Source: Oscillospiraceae bacterium (GTDB lineage: Bacteria; Bacillota_A; Clostridia; Oscillospirales; Oscillospiraceae). Taken from it: DNA of 28,209 nt. The notes below the pieces were generated by a model. That model ran no database searches. It had not been told where the DNA came from and worked only from the letters and a program-made list of their open reading frames with translations. Positions 1-6,479 of this stretch are shown here, piece by piece (positions within the stretch are counted from its first letter, which is position 1; every line of letters begins with the position of its first letter). The translations under genes and the position numbers were made by a program. The stretch lies in assembly GCA_021771675.1 (NCBI GenBank), contig JAETOP010000044.1, positions 1-28,209 of the forward strand, in the 5' to 3' direction.

Positions 1-159
1 GAGATGGAAGCTCCTATCGAGGATATGAAGCGGTTCCTGGACGGGCTGTTACATATCTTCGACAAAGGGCGTACCAGGGTAGATACAGCCTATCTGTATA
101 ACATCCTGCATGACGCCCAAGTGCGGCTAAACGCCGCCAACGATTCCGTGGCACCTTGA
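1..159 (+). CDS. C-terminal end of an unknown protein, cut by the window edge
   Basis: An open frame runs from the first base to a TGA at 157-159 and encodes 52 residues with no internal stop. The visible part is rich in charged and Leu/Asp residues and looks helical (for example IEDMKRFLDGLLHIFDKG). I do not recognise the family. It lies 94 bp upstream of a Tn916-type integrase on the same strand, where such elements usually carry small excisionase or regulatory genes, so an element-borne protein is likely. The start is outside the window. Confidence 0.5.
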   Translation, partial: EMEAPIEDMKRFLDGLLHIFDKGRTRVDTAYLYNILHDAQVRLNAANDSVAP

Positions 160-235
160 CAACATAATATGCCGGGAAAACCCGGCAGAAATGATGTAAC
201 GCACATCATACGTCACAGGCCCGATTGCCACGGAT
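145..235. promoter_or_regulatory. Cluster of three inverted repeats upstream of the integrase
   Basis: Three palindromes are nested in under 100 bp. TCCGTGGCA at 145-153 pairs with TGCCACGGA at 227-235. GCCGGG at 171-176 pairs with CCCGGC at 181-186 across an AAAA loop. ATGATGT at 191-197 pairs with ACATCAT at 203-209. The middle one could be a weak terminator for the upstream gene. The others resemble binding sites for a dimeric regulator or excisionase controlling the integrase. The role is inferred from position only. Confidence 0.4.
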
Positions 236-253
236 AGAAAGGAGTTTTTATCT

Positions 254-1552
254 ATGGCAAGAGGCCCTGTACGCAAAAAGGGCAAAAAGTGGTACTACCG
301 CTTCTACGTGGAGGACGAGAGCGGACGGCAGGTACAGCGGGAGTTCGCTGGGACGGAGAGCAAATCCGAGACGGAAGCCCTACTCCGCAAGGCGATGGAG
401 GACTACGAGGCAAAGAAATTTGTTGCCAAATCTGAAAACGCCACCGTGGGCCAACTGCTGGATATGTGGGTGGAGGAGGAATTGAAGCCCGGAAATCTCA
501 GCAACGGCACCGTGATGGCCTATCAGGGGACAGTCAACCGCATCAAACAGCACTCTATTGGCAATCGCAAGCTGAAAAGTGTCACCCCCGACCACCTGCA
601 AGCCTACATCGACCTTCTCGGTTTCGGCGGGACAAACCCGGACGGCACAGCGGCGAAGGCGCTCAGTAAGGGGTACTTACGGCAGTATTCGGCAGTCCTG
701 CAAGGGGCGTTCCGCTTCGCGGTATTCCCCAAGCGGCTCATCAGCTTCAACCCCATGCAGTACGTGATTTGGCGGGGAAAGAAAGAGGACTACGAGCTGT
801 TCTCTGTGGAGGATGGAGACGCCCCGGCTGTGCCCACCCTCACCCATGAGCAGTTCCGAGCATTGGAGGACTTTCTGAAAAGAAAAAACAATCCGGCTCT
901 GCTGCCCATCCAAATCGCCTACTACACCGGGCTTCGTATTGGTGAGGTCTGCGCCCTCACATGGCAGGATGTCAACCTGGACGAGCAGTATCTCACGGTG
1001 CGTCGGAGTATCCGCTACAACGGGGCGAGGCATAAAACCGAGATTGGGGCCACCAAGCGGAAGAAAGTTCGCACCGTGGACTTCTGCGACACGCTGGCGG
1101 CGATTCTGCGGAGGGCCAAAAAGGAGCAGATTGGGAACCGCCTGCGTTATGGGGCGCTTTGCAGTCTCAACTACTACGTCGAGGTCAGGGAGAAAGACCG
1201 GGCCTATTACGAGGTCTATACCCTGCCCAGGACGGCTGAGGTGCCGGAGGGGTATCGGGAGCTTTCCTTTGTCTGCCTCCGGCCTGATGGGGCCGTTGAG
1301 ACGCCGAGTACGGTGAGTGTCATGTGCCGTCAGGCGAAGAAGAAAGTAGCGGGGTTGGAGAGCTTTCACTTTCATATGCTCCGTCACACCTTTACGAGCA
1401 ATTTGCTCTCCAACGGGGCAGCTCCCAAGGACGTGCAGGAGCTGCTGGGCCATGCCGACGTCAGTACCACGATGAATATTTACGCCCATGCCACAAGGGA
1501 GGCCAAGCGTACCTCCGCACGGCTGCTGGATAAGGTGGTCTGCGGAGAGTAA
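254..1552 (+). CDS. int: Tn916-type tyrosine integrase
   Basis: This 432-residue tyrosine recombinase would catalyse integration and excision of a conjugative or phage-like element lying mostly to the left of the window. The N-terminus (residues about 1-55, [20 protein letters not shown]) matches the three-stranded arm-type DNA-binding domain of Tn916 Int. A SAM-like core-binding domain follows (about 65-175), then the catalytic domain. Visible catalytic residues are Arg in [13 protein letters not shown], the HxxR box in [11 protein letters not shown], His in [11 protein letters not shown] and the nucleophile Tyr in MNIYAHAT. The length is typical of the family. The start is set by GGAG about 9 nt before ATG 254. 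No frameshift is seen, so it is probably functional. The gene sits at the element edge, as expected. Confidence 0.93.
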   Translation: MARGPVRKKGKKWYYRFYVEDESGRQVQREFAGTESKSETEALLRKAMEDYEAKKFVAKSENATVGQLLDMWVEEELKPGNLSNGTVMAYQGTVNRIKQHSIGNRKLKSVTPDHLQAYIDLLGFGGTNPDGTAAKALSKGYLRQYSAVLQGAFRFAVFPKRLISFNPMQYVIWRGKKEDYELFSVEDGDAPAVPTLTHEQFRALEDFLKRKNNPALLPIQIAYYTGLRIGEVCALTWQDVNLDEQYLTVRRSIRYNGARHKTEIGATKRKKVRTVDFCDTLAAILRRAKKEQIGNRLRYGALCSLNYYVEVREKDRAYYEVYTLPRTAEVPEGYRELSFVCLRPDGAVETPSTVSVMCRQAKKKVAGLESFHFHMLRHTFTSNLLSNGAAPKDVQELLGHADVSTTMNIYAHATREAKRTSARLLDKVVCGE

Positions 1553-1556
1553 AAAC

Positions 1557-1596
1557 TTTCCCTTGTTTCAGCCCGTGAGGGCAAAAACAAGGGAAA
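1557..1596 (+). terminator. Long hairpin immediately after the integrase
   Basis: Twelve-base arms at 1557-1568 and 1585-1596 are perfectly complementary, and an inner GCCC/GGGC stem sits at 1571-1574 and 1579-1582. It starts four bases after the integrase stop codon. The 3' arm is followed only by TT, so it may be a terminator, part of the attachment region, or both. Confidence 0.6.
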
Positions 1597-1648
1597 TTAC
1601 ATAAGGTTTGAACATTAAACCGGCGAGAAGTCTTGATATATCATGGCT

Positions 1649-1807
1649 TCAAGAGGATTTAACAGATAAATCAAAATTTACTGAAGCAGACATTCCTCTA
1701 ATTCCATAAGTCTGCATAGAGAGGAGCACATCGCCAAAATTAACATACCTGTGCTTGGGAAGGTATAATCCTTTTAATTTGGAAATTAGTTGATCAGCAT
1801 TTTTCAT
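1649..1807 (-). pseudogene. N-terminal remnant of a possible AAA-type ATP-binding protein
   Basis: A 52-codon frame starts at ATG 1807 with a GAGGGTG-like ribosome site and stops at 1649. It reads MKNADQLISKLKGLYL and later FGDVLLSMQTYGIRGMSAS. This resembles, from memory, the extreme N-terminus of large AAA/SMC-like ATPases associated with mobile or defence islands, where the next segment would be the Walker A loop. No Walker motif follows here, so if the match is right the gene is truncated just before it. It lies between the integrase end and a chromosomal gene, a typical place for wreckage. A short genuine protein is the alternative. Confidence 0.35.
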
Positions 1808-1995
1808 CTTGCACACCCTCGCCTAACTCATCGCAGGATTTCAATTTATTTTATCAGATATTGCTGAATAATGCAATTCCTTGTTAATTAGATAAGGTGT
1901 ATGCATTCTGCAGCTTACAATACACATTGCAAACCTGCAAACACTTTGCTAAAAGTTCAGCTTGTTCATAAAAAAGGCTGTATCCTCACCTTTAG

Positions 1996-2517
1996 TTACT
2001 CAATTTTAACTTGGCACATTTTCATGGTTCCCAGCGCCGCCCGGTGACTCTCCGGGGTCACACCGGCGCAGCACGACTCAATGACCCTCACTGGTGTCTC
2101 GGGGAGCGCCGCCTTGATCAGCAGCGCGTTGGACACCACGCAAATATCTGTGCACAGCCCCACCAGCGTAAGTTCCAACTCATCCCCCTGGGACATCTGG
2201 GCCAGCCTGTGTACCAGCTCAGTGGAACCGAAGGTAGGCTTGTCAATGATGGCCGCAGTGCCAAGGGCATCTGCGATCTCCGGCTGAAGTTCCCAGCCCT
2301 GTGTTCCTTTGACGCAGTGAGGAATTGGGAGGTTCCGCCCCTCCTGGGTGTCCAGATAGTTTTCTCCGTGGGTGTCGCGAGTGGCGATGATGTCACTGGC
2401 CGGATACTTCTTGATTTCCTCCGTCACACGTTCCACAATTGCCTCCGCTTCCGCCGTCCCCAGCGCTCCATCAATAAAATCGTTTTGCATATCAATAACA
2501 AGCAAGATTTTCCGCAT
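1996..2517 (-). CDS. Isochorismatase/nicotinamidase-family cysteine hydrolase
   Basis: The 173-residue protein has the single-domain alpha/beta fold of the isochorismatase-like hydrolases. The family nucleophile is seen in GLCTDICVVSNAL (about residues 122-134). The acidic catalytic residue is in VIDMQNDFI near residue 9, and the metal-site-like stretch is TRDTHGENYLDTQEGRNLP followed by HCVKGTQG. This pattern is closest to nicotinamidase-like members, which convert nicotinamide to nicotinate for NAD salvage, but the substrate cannot be fixed from sequence. The start at 2517 has a clear AGAGGAGATAACAGCT leader. It is the only intact gene between the integrase edge and the transporter operon. 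Confidence 0.85.
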   Translation of the reverse strand: MRKILLVIDMQNDFIDGALGTAEAEAIVERVTEEIKKYPASDIIATRDTHGENYLDTQEGRNLPIPHCVKGTQGWELQPEIADALGTAAIIDKPTFGSTELVHRLAQMSQGDELELTLVGLCTDICVVSNALLIKAALPETPVRVIESCCAGVTPESHRAALGTMKMCQVKIE

Positions 2518-2550
2518 AGCTGTTATCTCCTCTCTAAATCAGAACATTTA

Positions 2551-2896
2551 TTATGTTTCTTCATTTTCCTGTGCGGCAGCAATCAGCTTGTCAAAATCGC
2601 TCTGGTATAAACGATCCTGAATGACGCAATATTGCCCAAACTTGCTTTCCGCAAACGCCTTTGCGATGGCGACAGTCACTTTTCCCTTTTGGCGCATTGC
2701 ACCAGGAGATCAGCCCCATTTGTTCCTTCGCATGATCCGCCTTCGCCACGATGACCTCAGCGGCGGTGTTGCCATGAACAGCATAGTGCATCTTGCTCTG
2801 GACGGTCCGGACTTCGATCCCCTCTTCCTGAGCATCCTTGGTAAAGACGAAAAAATCAACTGTGCTGTTGCGAATTCGCAGATTGTCTCCCGGTAT
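2551..2896 (-). pseudogene. rhuM: rhuM-family pseudogene with internal deletion and frameshift
   Basis: Reading on the minus strand from 2896, the frame gives an RhuM-type N-terminus (RIRNSTVDFFVFTKDAQEEG). It then jumps directly to the C-terminal part of the family (KMHYAVHGNTAAEVIVAKAD, then KEQMGLISW). The DNA-binding and middle regions of the roughly 330-aa family are missing. After APKGK an extra A shifts the frame. In the +1 frame the family C-terminus continues (VTVAIAKAFAESKFGQY...QNEET) to a TAA at 2551-2553. The expected initiator is ATA at 2894-2896, preceded by AAGGTGAT, so the start codon also seems mutated. RhuM proteins travel with islands and plasmids, and this copy is dead. 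Confidence 0.75.
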
Positions 2897-3072
2897 TGTA
2901 TATCACCTTCTCTCTTATACAGTATAGCACATCTGGTGCCGGGATGGAATCCCTGCCTTTTGATACTGAGCCGATACTGAGCTATGTTCGGTTATAATAT
3001 TTGTAGATGGACGCTCTATCGTTGGGAGCATGTCCCCAGCAGGTGGTAGGCGCAAAAATACGGCCACCACAG

Positions 3073-3103
3073 TGGGGCACACTCCATAAGGGAGTGTGCC
3101 CCA
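3073..3103 (-). terminator. Strong hairpin downstream of the transporter operon
   Basis: Perfect 12-bp arms GGGGCACACTCC (3074-3085) and GGAGTGTGCCCC (3091-3102), extended by a T-A pair, enclose a five-base loop. The hairpin lies about 130 bp beyond the last permease codon in the direction of transcription. A run of T follows only after some 16 bases, so it is not a textbook intrinsic terminator. Confidence 0.45.
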
Positions 3104-3153
3104 AAGGGTTACCGTAAGTGAAAATCATCCGATTTATAACGGTGCAACTTTGG

Positions 3154-3234
3154 TTACGCTGCCTTTTTCCTTCGCTTGTGCATGGCCTGATTGTGCTTTG
3201 AACAGTTGAAAAGCAAAGCTACCTGTTTTGTCAT
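3154..3234 (-). CDS. Possible 26-aa basic microprotein coupled to the permease
   Basis: The permease stop TGA at 3231-3233 overlaps an ATG at 3232-3234 in the classic ATGA arrangement used for translational coupling. From that ATG runs a 26-residue frame, MTKQVALLFNCSKHNQAMHK then RRKKAA, ending in TAA at 3154. It is basic at its C-terminus and has no recognised family. It could equally be a chance frame, since nothing but position supports it. Confidence 0.25.
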   Translation of the reverse strand: MTKQVALLFNCSKHNQAMHKRRKKAA

Positions 3235-4061
3235 CCCTTCACCGCGCCGGCGGTCAGTCCCTGGATGAAATACCGCTGGAGGAATACAAAAATGATGGTC
3301 ACCGGGATGGCTGCCACGATTGAGGCCGCCATCATATAGCCCCAGTTGGTGGACGCCTCCCCCAAGAAGGTCATCACCAGGCCGGAGGCCAGGGTCCGCC
3401 GGGAGGTGTCCGTCACCAGTGTCATGGAGTAAAGCAGATCGTTCCAGCTCCACACGAAGCCGTAGATGGCGATGGAGATCATGCCGGGCACCGCCATGGG
3501 GAAGATGATGCGGGTCATGATCCGCCAGTGGCCCGCGCCGTCGATCTTGGCGCTCTCTATCAGGGCGTCGGGGATCTGGTCGAAATAGCTCTTTAGGGTC
3601 CAGGTACCCACGGGAAGGGTAAACACCACATAGCTGATGAGCAGGGCCCAGTAGCTGCCAAGCAGGCCCAACCGGTTCATCAACGCGTAGATGGACAGCA
3701 ACAGAATAGCCTGAGGAAAGGCCTGGCTCATCATAAACAGCCCCATGACGAACTTCCGGCCCCGGTAGCGGAACTTAGCAAAGCTGTACCCCGCGAAGGA
3801 GCACACCACCGTGGCCATCAGACTGGACCCGAACGAGACGATGAGGCTGTTCTTCAGGTAGGTCATGATCTTGGCATCGGTGAGGATGTGCAGGATATTG
3901 TCAAAGGTGAGGGGACCGGTAAAAAAGTAACTGCTGAAGGTCTGATCGGTGGGCTTCAGCGCCGTGTTGATCATCCACAGCAGTGGGAAGAACACGAAAA
4001 AGCCGATCACGATCAGGGAGATCCAGAAAAACGCCCGGAATGCCTTCGTCTTTTGAAACAC
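3231..4061 (-). CDS. Carbohydrate ABC transporter permease (MalG-type)
   Basis: The 276-residue inner-membrane permease has six predicted hydrophobic segments. The first is WISLIVIGFFVFFPLLWMI near residues 13-31. The family EAA loop near residues 185-205 (ALIESAKIDGAGHWRIMTRI, then IFPMAVPG) contacts the ATPase subunit. It belongs to the CUT1 MalG/UgpE group, which forms a heterodimer with the MalF-like permease encoded just upstream (15 bp gap). The start is GTG at 4061, preceded by GGAGGGAAAAGAGC. Length is typical. No ATPase is encoded nearby, so it probably shares a general MsmK-like ATPase from elsewhere in the genome. Confidence 0.9.
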   Translation of the reverse strand: MFQKTKAFRAFFWISLIVIGFFVFFPLLWMINTALKPTDQTFSSYFFTGPLTFDNILHILTDAKIMTYLKNSLIVSFGSSLMATVVCSFAGYSFAKFRYRGRKFVMGLFMMSQAFPQAILLLSIYALMNRLGLLGSYWALLISYVVFTLPVGTWTLKSYFDQIPDALIESAKIDGAGHWRIMTRIIFPMAVPGMISIAIYGFVWSWNDLLYSMTLVTDTSRRTLASGLVMTFLGEASTNWGYMMAASIVAAIPVTIIFVFLQRYFIQGLTAGAVKG

Positions 4062-4076
4062 GCTCTTTTCCCTCCC

Positions 4077-4967
4077 TCACTCGGACTCGTTGACCCGGCG
4101 CAGATAGACGAAGCTGAAGCAGGCCAGCAGCACTGCCCAGATGGTGCCGATGGTGGCCGCCTTGCCCATGTTCCAGTTTTTGAACGCAGTGGTATACACC
4201 TCAATGGACAAGGTCGTGGTGGCCCGGGCCGGGCCGCCTTGGGTCATGGTCCAGGGCAGGTCGAAGTGCTGAAGGTTGCCGATGAGCCCCAGGATAAACA
4301 CCAGAAAGGCAGTCTGCCGCATACCGGGCAGGATCACATGGCAAAAGGTCTGCCAGTTGTTGGCACCGTCCACATGGGCGGCCTCGATCTGATCCCGGGG
4401 GACGCTCTGTAAGCCGCCCAGGAGGAAGGCCATGTACCAGGGCAGCATCTGCCAGGTGCGGGCCACCACCACGCACAGCAGGGCGGTGTTGGTCTGGCCC
4501 AGCCAAGGGATGCCGGTATCCAGGATGCCCAGCCCTTGGAGGATGCTGTTGAGGATGCCGTACTGTCCGTTGAAGATCCAGCTCCACAGAAAGCCGATAG
4601 CCGTTCCGGGGATGATCCAGTTCACCAAGGTCACCCCCCGCAGAAGCTCCGCCCCCCGGAAACCCTGGTCCAGCAGGATGGCCCAGATCATGCCCAGCAC
4701 ATAGGGCAGAACCGTACTCCCCAATACGAACAGGGCGGTTGTCAGCAGGGTCTTGCCAAAATAAGGATCCCGGAAAACCTTTGTGTAGTTCTCCAGCCAG
4801 ACCCAGTGGAATTCCGGATACAGCATGGAGCGGTCGGTGAAGCTCATGAGGATGGCATCTACAAAGGGGTACAGGATGATGGCCGCGAACACGGCCAGAC
4901 CGGGCAGAATCAGCGCCACGCCCACCTGGCTGTCGGTGAGCCTGTCCGCGTTTTTGATCTTGTTCAT
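4077..4967 (-). CDS. Carbohydrate ABC transporter permease (MalF/UgpA-type)
   Basis: The 296-residue CUT1 permease has six hydrophobic segments. The first is VALILPGLAVFAAIILYPFV near residues 17-36. The EAA loop DQIEAAHVDGANNWQTFCHV followed by ILPGM is near residues 197-221. It would pair with the MalG-type subunit downstream to form the membrane channel for the sugar delivered by the lipoprotein encoded upstream. ATG 4967 is preceded by an excellent AGGAGG at 8-9 nt. The gene is separated from the binding-protein gene by a hairpin, a common arrangement that keeps binding protein in excess. Substrate unknown. Confidence 0.9.
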   Translation of the reverse strand: MNKIKNADRLTDSQVGVALILPGLAVFAAIILYPFVDAILMSFTDRSMLYPEFHWVWLENYTKVFRDPYFGKTLLTTALFVLGSTVLPYVLGMIWAILLDQGFRGAELLRGVTLVNWIIPGTAIGFLWSWIFNGQYGILNSILQGLGILDTGIPWLGQTNTALLCVVVARTWQMLPWYMAFLLGGLQSVPRDQIEAAHVDGANNWQTFCHVILPGMRQTAFLVFILGLIGNLQHFDLPWTMTQGGPARATTTLSIEVYTTAFKNWNMGKAATIGTIWAVLLACFSFVYLRRVNESE

Positions 4968-5011
4968 GGAAAACCTCCTGGCGCGTCAGCCGCGCCTGTT
5001 CCGCCAGAAAG

Positions 5012-5052
5012 AGGAGCGGCCCCGGATCGCGGGGAAACGCGGAACCACTCCT
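5012..5052 (-). terminator. Attenuator-like hairpin between binding-protein and permease genes
   Basis: AGGAGCGG at 5012-5019 pairs (one wobble) with CCACTCCT at 5045-5052, with inner CCCCG/CGGGG pairing possible. On the transcribed minus strand the stem is followed by CTCTTTCT. A second small GGCGCG/CGCGCC stem lies just before the permease ribosome site (4980-4996). Such partial terminators after the binding-protein gene are common in ABC operons. Confidence 0.45.
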
Positions 5053-5080
5053 CCTTTTTACTCCTGTGCCGGATTGGAAC

Positions 5081-6418
5081 TCACAACGCCTCCAGTCGGG
5101 CGGCCATGTCGCTCACGCACTGCTCGGCGGTCTTCTGGCCCAGCAGGGCGTATTGCAGCTCCTCGGTGATGATGGTCTTGATCTCGCTGGCGTTGGTCAT
5201 GCGGGCGGTCTCCTCCAGACGGGCGGTGGCGGTGGAGCTCAGGAAGCCGTTGAGGTAGGCGTCGTTCTTCACCTGATCCAGGCTGGCGGCGCTCTTGGTC
5301 ACTGGGGGCATTCCGTTGTTCTCGAAGTAGTCCAGGGCCACCTCGTCGCTGATGAGGGTCTTGGCCAGCTCAGCGGCCTCGGCCTGGTGCTGGGAGTCCT
5401 TGAAGGCCACCAGCATGTGGCCCCACATGGTGGACTGGGGCGCGTCGCCCTGCTTCAGCACCGGGCGGGGCATGGCGGAGCATACGTTTACCACATCCTC
5501 GGGGGCCACGCCGTTGTTCACCGCCTGGCCCTTGGCCACCACGGCGTCGTCGTAGAAGGCCACCTTGCCTTGGGCAAAGAGCTGGCGGGCCTCGCCACGG
5601 CCAGTGTCCATGGCGATGAAGCCCTTCTCCATCAGACTCTGATACCACTGGACGCAGGCCACGGCGGCCTCGCTGTTCAGGGCTACGCTGCCATCATCAT
5701 TAAAAATGGCACCGCCGAAGGTCCACAGCCAAGGCATGAAGTCGCCGGCGCAAGTGGCGTCTTTGGTGGACACGGCATAGGGCACCACGTCGGGGTTCGC
5801 GGCCTTGATATCGGCCAGGCACTGTTCAAACTCGGCGATGGTGGCGGGAATCTTATCCCAGCCTGCTGTAGAGAGAAGTTCTGGATTATACACCATGGTA
5901 ATAGAGGCCATGCTCCAGGGCATACCAAGCTGCTTTCCGTCGATGTTGCCCACGCTTAGGGCGGACTGCTCGAAGGTAGCCTCCATGAAGTCTTTGCCCA
6001 AGATGTCGTTCCAGTCGGCCAGCACCCCAGCGGCAGCCACGGTGTTGAAGATGCCGATGTCCGCCTGGGCCAGATCCAGCTGCTCCTTGCCCTGGGTGCG
6101 AATCAGCAGCTGCTGGGCAGTGTCCGCCCAGGTCCAGCCCACCCAGGTCACGTCGTTTCCGCTGGACTTTTCGTAAGTCTCCATCATGCGCTGGAAGATG
6201 GCCTTGCTGGCCTCCTCCTCACCGGACCAACCGGCCCAGACGATCTCGGTGCCGCCCTCCGGCGGGGTGGAGCCCTCCGGAGCCGGGGCCTGGGAGTTGC
6301 CCGGCTGTCCGCCGCTCTGGCTGGTGGCGGGCGGGGTGTCGCCGCTGCCGCACCCGGCCAGCAGGGACAGAGACATGGCGCCCGCAAGGAGCATCGCAAA
6401 GAGTTTCCGCAGTTTCAT
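5081..6418 (-). CDS. Extracellular solute-binding lipoprotein, carbohydrate ABC transporter
   Basis: This 445-residue protein is the sugar-capturing component. It starts with a lipoprotein signal peptide: basic MKLRK, a hydrophobic core of Leu/Ala/Met, and the lipobox LLAGC with Cys23 as the lipidated residue. A Ser/Gly/Pro-rich linker to about residue 55 tethers it to the outer face of the membrane. The rest matches SBP family 1 (IVWAGWSGEEEASKAIFQRM, LGMPWSMASITMVYNPELL). I chose ATG 6418 because AAGGAAG lies about 8 nt before it. Longer TTG/ATG starts upstream lack a properly spaced site. It sits between the FAD enzyme and the permeases in one operon. The ligand is not identifiable from sequence. 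Confidence 0.9.
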   Translation of the reverse strand: MKLRKLFAMLLAGAMSLSLLAGCGSGDTPPATSQSGGQPGNSQAPAPEGSTPPEGGTEIVWAGWSGEEEASKAIFQRMMETYEKSSGNDVTWVGWTWADTAQQLLIRTQGKEQLDLAQADIGIFNTVAAAGVLADWNDILGKDFMEATFEQSALSVGNIDGKQLGMPWSMASITMVYNPELLSTAGWDKIPATIAEFEQCLADIKAANPDVVPYAVSTKDATCAGDFMPWLWTFGGAIFNDDGSVALNSEAAVACVQWYQSLMEKGFIAMDTGRGEARQLFAQGKVAFYDDAVVAKGQAVNNGVAPEDVVNVCSAMPRPVLKQGDAPQSTMWGHMLVAFKDSQHQAEAAELAKTLISDEVALDYFENNGMPPVTKSAASLDQVKNDAYLNGFLSSTATARLEETARMTNASEIKTIITEELQYALLGQKTAEQCVSDMAARLEAL

Positions 6419-6479
6419 GTTCATTCTTCCTTTCAAATGTGATGCTGATTGATTATGGATCCCGGCTTCCGCCGTGAGT

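Noticed and set aside
677..1489. Long minus-strand frame opposite the integrase (270 codons)
   Set aside because: Antisense shadow of a GC-rich gene; no ribosome site, no recognisable domains, and the plus frame has full recombinase motifs.
2962..3103. Possible small RNA with a TATAAT at 2993-2998 ending in the 3073-3103 hairpin
   Set aside because: No -35 at a workable distance and no T-run after the hairpin on the plus strand. The tandem GATACTGAGC pair upstream is noted, but too little supports a gene.
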